Assembly (NCBI GenBank): GCA_000230935.2
Contig: AGIQ01000003.1
Span: 744,001 to 808,000 of the forward strand
Length of the DNA stretch: 64,000 bases
Origin: Mycolicibacterium rhodesiae JS60
GTDB lineage: Bacteria > Actinomycetota > Actinomycetes > Mycobacteriales > Mycobacteriaceae
Direction: 5' to 3'
Shown: in pieces, positions 8,452-16,331 of the stretch
How the letters are laid out: each line of letters starts with the position of its first letter
How positions within the stretch are numbered: the stretch's first letter is position 1
Program-made: the position numbers and the translations under genes
Notes under the pieces: generated by a model
Told to the model about the DNA's origin: nothing
Seen by the model: the letters and a program-made list of their open reading frames with translations, nothing else
Databases searched by the model: none

Positions 8452-9228
8452 GTGGCCACGGACGAGTTCGACATCGCTCGCGGATTCACAGACGGCATCC
8501 AGCCGATCCCATGGGAACACGCCGTGAAGCGGGTCACCTCGTTCTGCTGCAACAGGCACAGCGGGTGGCAGTCGTACGACCTGGCCGGGGCCGCAGCCAG
8601 GGATGCCGGCCTGTTCGACACGGTTGCACCGTGGTCACTTCTATGGGCGGATGCACTGGCAGGCCGACTTTCGGTAGACGACCTTGACGGATTCACCCTC
8701 GAGCGGCGGAAGACTTTCGCCGAGCGCATCTCAGCGGTTCCCGCCGAAAAGGATCTTTCAGAGTTCGATGAGTCCGAGAGGGAGGCGGTTCACGACTTGT
8801 GCATGTTCGGTTACCCCGGTGTATGGGCGCCGAAATCGACCAAGGTGTCGTCCCTTTATCGCCCCCGCGCGGTGCCCATCCTCGACGGCTATGTCGCGAT
8901 GGCATTCGGGTTCAGTCGCACTGGCTTCTCGGAAGGAACTATGTCTCGCCGTGACCGGATACGGCGAGTGGTCAACGCCCTCGCGACCTATCTGTCTGAG
9001 CGCCGAGACCAGATGGTCCAACTGCGCGAATCCGTCCGCAGTTCCGTGGGAGACGTAGACGTCGCGACAGATCTTCGCCTGCTCGACATCGTGGTCTGGT
9101 GCTCTCAAGACGACATGGACGAGCGAGCCGGGAAGAAACGGAACGCTTGGCTGGACGCTGCCCATCGCGCCTATGAACCGGACCCTGTTGCATCCGTTCC
9201 AGTGATCGCCAGCGCGTCTCAAACCTGA
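8452..9228 (+). CDS. DUF6308-like hypothetical protein
   Basis: About 258 residues from the GTG at 8452 (VATDEFDIARGF). A GAGG lies about 10 bases upstream. A TTG at 8389 would add 21 residues of less protein-like sequence. The middle carries GVWAPKSTKVSSLYRPRAVPILDGYVAMAFG, a lysine/arginine-rich segment then a conserved Asp, which I associate with the actinobacterial DUF6308 family; the function of that family is unknown to me. The C-terminal half is charged and contains LRLLDIVVW. Flanked by the SOS-box region and by two small membrane proteins on the other strand. The family call is from memory of the motif and is moderate only. Confidence 0.6.
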   Translation: MATDEFDIARGFTDGIQPIPWEHAVKRVTSFCCNRHSGWQSYDLAGAAARDAGLFDTVAPWSLLWADALAGRLSVDDLDGFTLERRKTFAERISAVPAEKDLSEFDESEREAVHDLCMFGYPGVWAPKSTKVSSLYRPRAVPILDGYVAMAFGFSRTGFSEGTMSRRDRIRRVVNALATYLSERRDQMVQLRESVRSSVGDVDVATDLRLLDIVVWCSQDDMDERAGKKRNAWLDAAHRAYEPDPVASVPVIASASQT

Positions 9229-9375
9229 CAATGGGCGTTCTGGGATGTAATCACCGTGAGTATGCCCAGTCCCAGCCCCACGGCGTGCGATATAAACCAG
9301 ACACCGACCGCCATCGAGCCCAACAGTGTTCACTCCCCTTGTCCAGAACAGCAGGAACCTGAATCGGTGCGGTCT

Positions 9376-9831
9376 TCAGCGCTTAGTCCTTCGCCAAGCT
9401 AAGGCCGTAAGAACTGTTGACACAACGAGTACGACGGCTCCGCCTGTGTACCACCATGCAATTCCATCCGGTTTCTCGGAAAGGAAGTACAGCGTCATCA
9501 TCAGCGCGAGCGCGGCTCCCGCGCATCCCACTGAGATCGTGGCAATTAAGCCCGCCAAAATTGAGCGGTACCGAAGCGCCTTCGCGGCCTCGGCTATGTC
9601 TCCGTCGTCAACAACGGTTCCACCTCGGGCCTTCGCCAGCCTGATTGCCGCAATCCCGAGGTCTGTCACGAATTGGTCGGATTCAGCGATCAATCGATCC
9701 ATCGCAGGATCAAGGAACCGGTCCAGGTTCTCGCGCCTCAACTCGCGCCCGATTATGGCTGTCGGAAAATCGACTTCCGCCGCATCAAAATCACGGGGCT
9801 CATGGGATGGCACTTTCGCTTCGTGCGACAC
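9376..9831 (-). CDS. Small membrane protein, two C-terminal TM helices
   Basis: A 151-residue protein from the GTG at 9831, preceded by a good ribosome site (AGGGGG, about 9 bases upstream). The first 90 residues are soluble and charged; two hydrophobic helices follow (about residues 91-115 and 125-145) and the protein ends in a basic tail. It lies 11 bp behind the 9843-10322 gene, so the two form one transcript. Family not recognised. Paired small two-helix proteins in islands are sometimes membrane effectors of defence systems, but nothing in the sequence proves that here. Confidence 0.6.
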   Translation of the reverse strand: MSHEAKVPSHEPRDFDAAEVDFPTAIIGRELRRENLDRFLDPAMDRLIAESDQFVTDLGIAAIRLAKARGGTVVDDGDIAEAAKALRYRSILAGLIATISVGCAGAALALMMTLYFLSEKPDGIAWWYTGGAVVLVVSTVLTALAWRRTKR

Positions 9832-9842
9832 GGCGATTCCCC

Positions 9843-10322
9843 CTAGGTAAGCCTTTCGCGCAGCAAGGTCGTGCGCGCAGAAAGTTTCGCATCGAGTTCA
9901 GGCATCGGCGAGGCTTGACGCATCACAGGGACGCCCGCGCCTTTCCTCTCGATCAACAACACACGCTCTTCGACCAGCCTTTCATGGCGTTGTGCAGCCT
10001 CAGACTCTTCAACCGCTGAGACATAAGCGTCTGAGCCTGTCCTAACACCTTCGCGAATCAGCGCGTTCGACGCCGCACCGATGAACATTGAAGTTACGAG
10101 GAATGTCCCGCCTTCGGGAACACCTATCATCAAAGCGACGAGCGCTGCGAAGCACGCGACCAGTATGCTTGCAGCGCACCAGAATACGATTGCTCGACGC
10201 GAAATCGACACACGCTGCCATCGTTGATCGCGCTGCAACTTTCGGAGTCTGAGAACATCCAACGCGACGGACCCCGCTATCGCATATCCAGCAGACTCAA
10301 GTGACGTCAGGACCGTTGACAC
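9843..10322 (-). CDS. Small membrane protein, first gene of a two-gene operon
   Basis: A 159-residue protein from the GTG at 10322. It has a short N-terminal hydrophobic patch, a basic stretch (RLRKLQRDQRWQRVSISRR), two TM helices at about residues 45-90 (IVFWCAASILVACFAALVAL; GGTFLVTSMFIGAASNALI), and a charged C-terminus that may form a coiled coil (SAVEESEAAQRHERLVEER). No family recognised. Transcribed with the downstream membrane gene and divergent from the serine recombinase, with about 250 bp between. Confidence 0.6.
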   Translation of the reverse strand: MSTVLTSLESAGYAIAGSVALDVLRLRKLQRDQRWQRVSISRRAIVFWCAASILVACFAALVALMIGVPEGGTFLVTSMFIGAASNALIREGVRTGSDAYVSAVEESEAAQRHERLVEERVLLIERKGAGVPVMRQASPMPELDAKLSARTTLLRERLT

Positions 10323-10506
10323 GGAGGCAGTCTATATTTCCGTCCGCGCATATATGGGAGTCTGAACAGGGCAATCCGTTCCTACGACGGTACGTCGGTC
10401 CGACGGCTGAAGCACGAGAAACGCTGCAGTGCCCGTCTCACAACTAAAGAATAGCGATGAGGTGCCGAGTGTCGTCGGCTGCCAACAAATCGCTGGGTGG
10501 ACGATA

Positions 10507-10540
10507 CGCAAAAGTCGCCGCAAAAGTCCATACGCAAAAG
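10507..10540. repeat. Three CGCAAAAG direct repeats upstream of the recombinase
   Basis: CGCAAAAG occurs at 10507-10514, 10519-10526 and 10533-10540, start-to-start spacing 12 and 14 bp. The last copy ends 33 bp before the recombinase ATG. The spacing of about one helical turn suggests a protein-binding array, for example recombinase subsites or an operator. Confidence 0.6.
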
Positions 10541-10573
10541 GATGATTAGCGATATTTATGCTACTTTGGTGAG

Positions 10574-11176
10574 ATGACCGCACCGACGGCAGCGGGCCAG
10601 CTCATCGGCTATGTCCGAGTGAGCATCACGCACCAAACGCTCGACGCGCAGACCGACACGCTAACCGTCGCGGGGGTCGACCCCGACCGCGTGTATTCAG
10701 ACAAGCTCAGCGGTACGTCCGCCCGCGAACAACGGCCTGGTCTGGCGGCGTTGCTTGACTATGCGCGAGCTGGCGACGTGATCGTCGTGGCGGGTATCGA
10801 CCGACTCGGTCGCAATGCCGCCGAAGTGATGCTGACAATTCGCGAGCTAGGCGAACGCGGGATCGTGCTGCGTTCAATCCGGGAGGGAATCGACACCAGT
10901 ACCTCTACCGGTCGCATGATCGCCGGCGTGCTCGCCAGTTTGGCCGAACTCGAATTAGAATTGGGCAAGGAACGGCGCGCAGCAGCTAGGGAAGCGCGGC
11001 GGGCGCGCAACCAGCCAATTGGCCGGCCAAAAGCGCTTAGCGCGGCCAAGCTGGACCAGGTACTCAAGCTCCACGCCGCAGGCGGGTCGGTGATGGAGAT
11101 TGCCAAGGCGTTCGGCGTAGGCCGCGACACGATTTACCGAGCGATTCGCGACGCCGAGAATGCGGGTGACTCGTGA
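10574..11176 (+). CDS. Serine recombinase (resolvase/invertase)
   Basis: A 200-residue small serine recombinase. The N-terminal catalytic domain has the nucleophile S17 in GYVRVS, the DKLSGTS loop and GIDRLGRN with the catalytic arginines. A long helix follows (ASLAELELELGKERRAAARE), then a Hin-type helix-turn-helix at the C-terminus (GRPKALSAAKLDQV; FGVGRDTIYRAI). Such enzymes resolve or invert DNA between short res/hix sites; they do not normally integrate at tRNA genes. The stop overlaps the GTG start of the glycosylase-like gene (GTGA), implying translational coupling. Three CGCAAAAG repeats lie just upstream and could be its sites. Confidence 0.93.
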   Translation: MTAPTAAGQLIGYVRVSITHQTLDAQTDTLTVAGVDPDRVYSDKLSGTSAREQRPGLAALLDYARAGDVIVVAGIDRLGRNAAEVMLTIRELGERGIVLRSIREGIDTSTSTGRMIAGVLASLAELELELGKERRAAAREARRARNQPIGRPKALSAAKLDQVLKLHAAGGSVMEIAKAFGVGRDTIYRAIRDAENAGDS

Positions 11177-11835
11177 CCAACCAGGACGAGCGGGAACGCT
11201 TCCAGCGAAAGATGTTGCTTGATGACGAAATCAGAGCATGTCGACGCTGTGACGACATGAACGAGGTCGGCGTGACCCAAGCTGCGCCGGGTTGGGGCAA
11301 CCTGAGCTCGCCCGTCGCGATAATCGGCCAGAGCCTCTGCGAGCAGTGTATGAGACGCGAACCGCCCGAGCCGTTCTACGAAAAGAGCGGTACTTTGCTC
11401 GACCGCGCGTACACGTTGGCGGGCTGCAAGAAGTCCGACCTGTTCATTACCAACGCCGTGCATTGCCACCCGCGCGGCAACCGCAAATCAGAGTTCCACG
11501 AGATAGTGAACTGCGCTCCATACCTGTATCGAGAGTTGGAACTTGTTCGTCCTCGCCTCGTGATTGCCTTGGGCGACGACGCTCAGCGTGTTGTCTCGTT
11601 TTTCTACCCGACGGCCCGAGAAGTGCCGGCGCCCTTCGTGACACCGAAAAACATCAGGTCCAAGACGGTGCCGTGCCTCTATTTCACATGGCACCCGTCC
11701 TACGTCAAGCGTCAGCACAACGACGCACTCGCAACGGAATGGGTGAATGGGACGGCCGACGCGCTGGCATGGGCCATCGCAAAGGGGTCACTCCGGACTA
11801 CGCCGGAATCGGCTGCGCCGGAAGGGCAGCCGTAA
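11173..11835 (+). CDS. Uracil-DNA glycosylase superfamily protein with altered motif 1
   Basis: A 220-residue protein resembling iron-sulfur (family 4-like) uracil-DNA glycosylases. Four candidate cluster ligands are present: C23 and C26 (CRRC), C97 (NAVHCHPRGNRK) and C113 (NCAPYL). The C-terminal HPS motif (TWHPSYVKR, residues 173-175) is intact. Motif 1, normally GExPG, reads GQSLC (52-56), so the residue that polarises catalytic water is changed from Glu to Gln. Base excision may be weakened or specificity altered; this is inference. Starts at the GTG inside the recombinase stop codon, so it is expressed with the recombinase. Confidence 0.8.
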   Translation: MTNQDERERFQRKMLLDDEIRACRRCDDMNEVGVTQAAPGWGNLSSPVAIIGQSLCEQCMRREPPEPFYEKSGTLLDRAYTLAGCKKSDLFITNAVHCHPRGNRKSEFHEIVNCAPYLYRELELVRPRLVIALGDDAQRVVSFFYPTAREVPAPFVTPKNIRSKTVPCLYFTWHPSYVKRQHNDALATEWVNGTADALAWAIAKGSLRTTPESAAPEGQP

Positions 11836-12150
11836 GCCATGGCACCCGGCTTCGTTGGGGAACGAATGTCAGCACGGTGTTCGGGTGGCTGGGGTACGCC
11901 GAAGACCCTGTGACGCTGATCGTCCACTCCGAACTGGTCGAGGGCGAGTCAGCAGAAGCCGAGAACCCCGCGCCTACGAGGCGAAATCAGTCAAGAATGT
12001 CGTGACGATACCCAGCCGGAGGGCTAACGCTCTATCGGCAAGCTGCAAGAAACGCTCTTCAACGGTGCGAATCCCGAAATCGTGCCGTTCAGTCGGTGAT
12101 GTGCCGGATAGCATCGGACCTCACCTTGTTGCCGCTCGAAGGGAACGACG
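11836..12150. other. Intergenic region, possible coding remnant
   Basis: 315 bp. One short stretch around 11850-12005 gives protein-like sequence (VFGWLGYAEDPVTLIVHSEL) in one frame, but without a convincing start or ribosome site. It may be a remnant. No promoter or repeat recognised. Confidence 0.3.
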
Positions 12151-13506
12151 TTGGTCATGCCTACCGGAGGCGATGCGGATCTACCCAACCTTGGGTGGCA
12201 AAGTATGCGCGTCCAGAACTTACGTGGATTCCGCGATTCTCGGGAGATCGAGTACACAAGGATGACGCTCTTCTTCGGGAAGAACAGTTCCGGAAAGACG
12301 ACGCTACTTCGTGCCCCGCTTCTGCTGAAGCAAGCAATGACTGCCCCGATCTCCAACGAAGCCGTTCTTTCGGGATCTGACGTCGATTTCGGCTCATATA
12401 AAGAAATGGTCTACAACGGGCAGGTGAGCCGAGATGTGGAAATATCGGCAACTATAGCCAGCGGCGGTGCGCGTCTGCCGCGAATGATCTACGACCATTT
12501 CCCCGCCATAAGCGACTTGTTTAGCCGAATGCGTGTCGATATTGCTATTCATTGGAATCGACGCAGTGCGTTACCCCAATACCAGTCAATCATCTTCAGA
12601 AATCCCGATACGCGTCGAAAAGTTCTCGTCTTCGACCGCAATGGTCCGGACGAATACGATGTCCACGACTCTAGGGGTACGCGCCTCGTCCGCGTTCCGT
12701 CTCCTCTTGCGCCTCAATCGATTCGGTATGCAGAATTTGCAGTCCGCCAGGAAACTAACGAAATTCAGGATCCCGCTGCGCTTTCATACGTGATGTATCA
12801 GTTGGCGTTGAGCGTGCTGAGAATTGGGGATTCTATCGTGCATATACCGCCTTTGCGAGAAATGCCCAGGCGCTCATACACCACGATTCAACCCTTTGCC
12901 GCCCAGTCAGGCACATCTGCAGTATCAGTTCTGAGGTCGGGTGAGGGCGTAAAAACTGTCAAGGCGGCGCTTGAGCAACTGGGAATGGCCAATTCGATCA
13001 ATGTGAAAAAACTAGCGCCGGGCTTTGTCGCCGTCACGCTTCAAGACGGATCGGGAAGGCTCGATAACTTGGCAGACGTTGGTTTTGGCGTATCCCAAGT
13101 GCTTCCGATCCTCGTCACGCTTGCGACGGCTCCAGCGTATACAACCGTCTTGATCGAGCAGCCAGAATTGCACCTTCACCCCGACGCTCAAGGCCGCCTC
13201 GCAGACGTTCTGTACTCGCTGGCTACCCTTCGACGCCTAAAGCTAGTAATAGAAACACACAGCGAACACCTTCTGCTGCGACTTCAACGTCGCGTGGCGG
13301 AACAGAAGATCAAACCGAGTGAACTCGGCATCTACTTTGTCGACTCCGGCAAAGTAAAAAGAGCATCAGTTGACCAATATGGATCGATGGATAACGCAGC
13401 TATCCCCAAGGGTTTCTTTGACGACGACTGGGTAGACTTGATGTTAATGACCAAAGCAGCGGCTGAGGCAGAGGCACGGGCAGAGGCAGAGGCGCGTGAC
13501 GATTAG
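12151..13506 (+). CDS. AAA ATPase of the DUF3696/OLD-like type
   Basis: A 451-residue ATPase. Walker A GKNSSGKT (43-50) follows a short RVQNLRGFRD strand typical of SMC-like or OLD-like ATPases. A long insertion follows, then a signature region (ADVGFGVSQVLPIL), Walker B TVLIEQPELHLHPD (about 331-344) and the H-loop ETHSEHLLLRLQ. The tail IPKGFFDDDWVDL matches DUF3696-type ATPases, followed by an Ala/Glu repeat. AAGGGA at 12139 sits 6 bases before the TTG at 12151; an ATG at 12157 is an alternative. The next gene starts 11 bp inside its 3' end. ATPase plus small nuclease-like partner is a common defence layout. Confidence 0.85.
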   Translation: MVMPTGGDADLPNLGWQSMRVQNLRGFRDSREIEYTRMTLFFGKNSSGKTTLLRAPLLLKQAMTAPISNEAVLSGSDVDFGSYKEMVYNGQVSRDVEISATIASGGARLPRMIYDHFPAISDLFSRMRVDIAIHWNRRSALPQYQSIIFRNPDTRRKVLVFDRNGPDEYDVHDSRGTRLVRVPSPLAPQSIRYAEFAVRQETNEIQDPAALSYVMYQLALSVLRIGDSIVHIPPLREMPRRSYTTIQPFAAQSGTSAVSVLRSGEGVKTVKAALEQLGMANSINVKKLAPGFVAVTLQDGSGRLDNLADVGFGVSQVLPILVTLATAPAYTTVLIEQPELHLHPDAQGRLADVLYSLATLRRLKLVIETHSEHLLLRLQRRVAEQKIKPSELGIYFVDSGKVKRASVDQYGSMDNAAIPKGFFDDDWVDLMLMTKAAAEAEARAEAEARDD

Positions 13507-13942
13507 TGGAATTGCCTTCGATTGCTGTTGGCTGATCGAGTTGGATTCAAAGAAGTTCGCCGAGAAGTATGCTGCCATGCAATTGGCGGATCGAATGGTC
13601 AAGAATAAGATTTCGCTGCTGATGGATCATGAGGGCCACTTGCATAGAGAGTACTCCAGATATATGCCTGGAATGGTCACGGGCAAGGCGATTCTGGAAA
13701 TGCTGACGCAAAAGTGCGTGAGATACGTCTCGGGTAAGCCAAAATCTGAGTGTGCCACGTCTTTGACGACGAACGGTTTCGATCCCAGCGATATTCCGTA
13801 CGTTGGCACCGCACAAAACGGCCTCGGCGTCCTTATTACGTCCGAAGAGAAACACTTAAATCCCGAGCGTTGTGCACTCATCGCGGATAAGTGCAACGTC
13901 CTCATCATAGGAAGCGAAGGTGTTCCGGGCCTGCTGTCCTAG
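13496..13942 (+). CDS. PIN-like small protein coupled to the ATPase
   Basis: A 148-residue protein from the GTG at 13496, overlapping the ATPase by 11 bp. D9 lies in the first strand (GIAFDCCWLIELD), acidic residues are D44 and E52, D99 precedes DIPYVGTAQNGLG, and a VLITSEEKHL strand follows. This spacing is like PIN-domain ribonucleases (D, E, D, then T/S-D/E). The family call is by pattern only and the usual fourth acidic residue is not clear. Context as the translationally coupled partner of a DUF3696-type ATPase suggests an effector whose activity the ATPase controls. The function has not been demonstrated. Confidence 0.55.
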   Translation: MTISGIAFDCCWLIELDSKKFAEKYAAMQLADRMVKNKISLLMDHEGHLHREYSRYMPGMVTGKAILEMLTQKCVRYVSGKPKSECATSLTTNGFDPSDIPYVGTAQNGLGVLITSEEKHLNPERCALIADKCNVLIIGSEGVPGLLS

Positions 13943-14653
13943 CGCATGAGCCGGGCACTCGGCTGTACATTTGCGACCTCGCCGCAGCAAAGTGCATCCA
14001 GAGGTAGGCATTCGCATCGCTTATGTCACGCTGGCGAAGAATGCCGCGATATCACCACCACCACCAAAGACGCCAAAAGGTCGCGTCGAACCCATCACCC
14101 TTACGTGAATCTCATTACTTCCCTGCAACAACTGACGGCGCGGCGGGCTGGCTAGAGAGGCTGACCATGGGAAGCCTGGCGTGGTCGTTGTCCACGCAAC
14201 CATCGAACAAACCCGCGGGCGCGCTGTCGTACGGCTCACCCAACGCGCCGCTACCGGATCTCAAAAGTTCTTCCCCATACTACGAATCGCTCGGCTCGGG
14301 ACCGAACGGTTCCGGAATGCTTGGGTCACTGGAGGTTAGGAATTCAGTTACGTGCGCCTTCGGCGCGTGCGAAAGGTTGGGTGTGTGCTGGTCGGCATCG
14401 CAACCGACCGCGCACGGCGCGTTTCCAGTTTTATAGGTACCCCCCTCCCCCTTGGGAGGTAGTGACCGGGGCCGGCAACAATCAACGCCCACAACAGATC
14501 TCCGTCCAACTGGACCACCGCGGCAGTCGCCAACGTCAAGTGGAACCCGCGCACCTCGCTTACTCGGCGCACACGATCACGCAGGACTTCGAGGTCGGGT
14601 GCACTGGGGGCCATGGCTGGATGCTAGGTGGCCGAGACACAAAGGAGGGTCAA
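13943..14653. other. 711-bp gap, no supported gene
   Basis: I see no reading frame with a ribosome site and natural protein composition on either strand. A minus-strand frame at 14348-14614 begins plausibly (MAPSAPDLEVLRDRVRR) but degenerates into Arg/Thr-rich sequence and lacks a ribosome site. Base composition varies along the region, consistent with a scrambled or decayed segment between cargo modules. Confidence 0.4.
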
Positions 14654-15619
14654 TTACCCCTCGGCGTCCTGGCCCGGTATCGCCAGATTGCTAAGGGTCG
14701 GGCCGGGAAGCGGTGACGGCAACGCCTGCTCGTCGTCGGGGTGGTGGTAGACGTACTCGCTGGCCGAATGCACCGTGCTGTCGTTGATGAGCCTGGCCAT
14801 CGCCGTGGTACCCGGCTCAGTCTCGTCGGCTTCACCCGCGCGCAATCGCTGGACCGGGATATTTCTCTCGGCGAATAGCATCGCGTCGCCCATTATTAGG
14901 CCGAGTTTGCGGGTCAGCGGGAACGTAATCAGTTGCGCCGTCATAAATCCCACCCCTTCCCACGGTGCGGTCCCCGGCTCGGGTACGAGCCCGACGGGGG
15001 AATCCGAGGTGACCAGCGGGCGGCGGTTGAACCGGACGAGGGTCCACGGCCTTCCGACGATGTACGGCAACAGCTTGTTGGCCGACTCGATGATCTGGGC
15101 GATGTGCGCGACGGGGTTTAACGTGATCGGCGGGCCTTCCGGCCGAGTTGCCCGGTTCCACAGTTTCTCGGCTTCGTCGTCATCCAACTCGACGCCGTAG
15201 CGGCTTTCAGCCCACCGCTGGACATTCTCGCGCCCGGTGTAGGTGACCTCTAACCGCATCATCTGCGCAGCGAGGTACTCCATCGTCCGGCGGTGGTCTG
15301 GCCCGCGCACGTGCTGCACCGCGAGGAAGGTACTGAGCGTCAGGCGTTGCTCGGCGGATAGCGGCCACTCGCCCTGAACGATGGTGCGCAGTACCGACGC
15401 CGCCCCGCCTTCGAGCTTGGACAGGGCTCGCTCGAAGGCGTCCGAGCCGTCGGGGTGGCCGTCGATGGAGTAGAAGTGGTTTATGGCGGCGGTGCTGCCG
15501 ATCTTCTGGGTGAATCGGCTTTCGCCCGGCAGTTTCACGGTGGTGATGCGGTCATCATCGTTGGCGAACCCGCGTAGGTAGAACTCCGGCACGGTGTGGT
15601 GCAGTTTGGCCCCAGCCAC
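14654..15619 (-). CDS. DUF4238 family protein
   Basis: About 321 residues from the GTG at 15619 (VAGAKLHHTVPEFYLRGFA). The AKxHHxVPEFYL opening is the signature of DUF4238. The start is supported by GGAAGGAA about 8 bases upstream and by family alignment; the frame continues upstream to 15871 with unrelated sequence. Other family-like segments are FLAVQHVRGPDHR and PLVTSDSPVGLVPEPG. DUF4238 proteins are widespread in islands and prophages; their biochemical function is unknown to me. It is the last cargo gene before the right attachment repeat. Confidence 0.85.
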   Translation of the reverse strand: MAGAKLHHTVPEFYLRGFANDDDRITTVKLPGESRFTQKIGSTAAINHFYSIDGHPDGSDAFERALSKLEGGAASVLRTIVQGEWPLSAEQRLTLSTFLAVQHVRGPDHRRTMEYLAAQMMRLEVTYTGRENVQRWAESRYGVELDDDEAEKLWNRATRPEGPPITLNPVAHIAQIIESANKLLPYIVGRPWTLVRFNRRPLVTSDSPVGLVPEPGTAPWEGVGFMTAQLITFPLTRKLGLIMGDAMLFAERNIPVQRLRAGEADETEPGTTAMARLINDSTVHSASEYVYHHPDDEQALPSPLPGPTLSNLAIPGQDAEG

Positions 15620-15737
15620 TCCAGTTCCTTCCCACCGACTTCCGAGGGGCACGACGATCCCTTCGGCCAATCTGTCAATTGTGGGGTTGAGCAACGGCGC
15701 TTTGGTCAAGGACGCGCCATGCGGTCGGGACTCGGTT

Positions 15738-15773
15738 CGATGCAACGAACCATGCAACGCCGCCGTTGCATCG
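15738..15773. repeat. ATGCAACG repeats and inverted repeat inside attR
   Basis: ATGCAACG at 15740 and 15752 and its complement CGTTGCAT at 15764 are spaced exactly 12 bp apart. The outer copies extend to a perfect 10-bp inverted repeat (CGATGCAACG / CGTTGCATCG). They lie about 105 bp inside the right attachment core, a place where integrase arm or excisionase sites are often found. Confidence 0.55.
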
Positions 15774-15877
15774 GCGTGAATCGGGATGCGCCCCGATGGA
15801 GACACGTTCTGTCCGCACCCCTGGTCAGTGGCATATTTGGGCGCCTCGACGTACCTGGATGCGGTTTGCACACGGGA

Positions 15878-15915
15878 GTTCGAGTCCCGTCAGCCACCCT
15901 GCAGGTCAGGCCCCG
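15878..15915 (+). repeat. Right attachment repeat (attR), tRNA-His 3' fragment
   Basis: 38 bp identical to 4302-4339. It has the last 21 bases of tRNA-His but none of the upstream tRNA, so it is not a functional tRNA gene. Confidence 0.9.
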
Positions 15916-15935
15916 ATTTCGGGGCCTGACCTTTT
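15905..15935 (+). terminator. Second copy of the tRNA-His terminator
   Basis: The same 11-bp stem as at 4329 (GTCAGGCCCCG / CGGGGCCTGAC) with loop ATTT and a CTTTTT tail; one loop change and one tail change compared with the left copy. Confidence 0.85.
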
Positions 15936-16331
15936 TCATGGGCCGTCACCCGTCACCCGAGTCATGTCGGGGCAACGCGCCGACCCTTTCGACTCTTGCA
16001 TGCGAAACAATTGCGAATGTTTGCTGGACGAGAATGTACACACGTTTAATACAGGTAGTTCCAGTCAGCTCGTGCGGTGGGGATGTAACTGCCTGAACGA
16101 AGCCGGGCCTCGCGCCTCGCCGGTAATCCCGTTATCTGCGCCACCCACCCCTAGCTGCGAGGAAACCGTCAAATCCCGTCGACCGCATCGCCCTCAGCCT
16201 CCGATTTCACACAGCCAAACAGCGAAATGGTAAAGATTCTGTCTGATTCCGTCACTTAGGCGGGACAATTATTTGCGTGTACGTTACTGTCCAGTAATAG
16301 CTCCAATGGCTTAGCTGGGGAGGGCTGAAAC
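15936..16331. other. Upstream region of the first post-island gene
   Basis: About 400 bp with no gene I can support. The right part presumably contains the promoter of the 16332 gene, whose ribosome site (GGGGAGGG) lies at about 16317-16324. No further site recognised. Confidence 0.45.

Larger units (their letters stand above)
4302..15915. mobile_element. tRNA-His-integrated genomic island, about 11.6 kb
   Basis: Bounded by a 38-bp exact direct repeat (4302-4339 and 15878-15915), which extends to 53 bp with one mismatch. It covers the 3' end of tRNA-His and its terminator. The interior is less GC-rich than the flanks and carries accessory-type genes, including frameshifted ones. The left repeat restores the tRNA; the right copy is only the 3' fragment. 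No tyrosine recombinase is visible. The sole recombinase is a small serine resolvase at 10574-11176, a type not usually responsible for tRNA integration. The island is therefore either decayed, or mobilised by an integrase supplied in trans. Confidence 0.85.

Noticed and set aside
11839..12005. Extra small gene between the glycosylase and the ATPase
   Set aside because: Protein-like for about 40 residues but no start codon with a ribosome site; kept only as a possible remnant.
14348..14614. Minus-strand 88-residue gene in the 13.9-14.65 kb gap
   Set aside because: No ribosome site and the second half is Arg/Thr-rich non-protein-like sequence.
15860..15898. Second tRNA-His gene at the right end of the island
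   Set aside because: Only the last 21 bases match; the D-arm, the anticodon arm and the 5' acceptor strand are missing.
4302..15915. Tyrosine integrase or relaxase within the island
   Set aside because: I looked for integrase-type R-HxxR-Y patterns and relaxase motifs in the recognisable products and found none.
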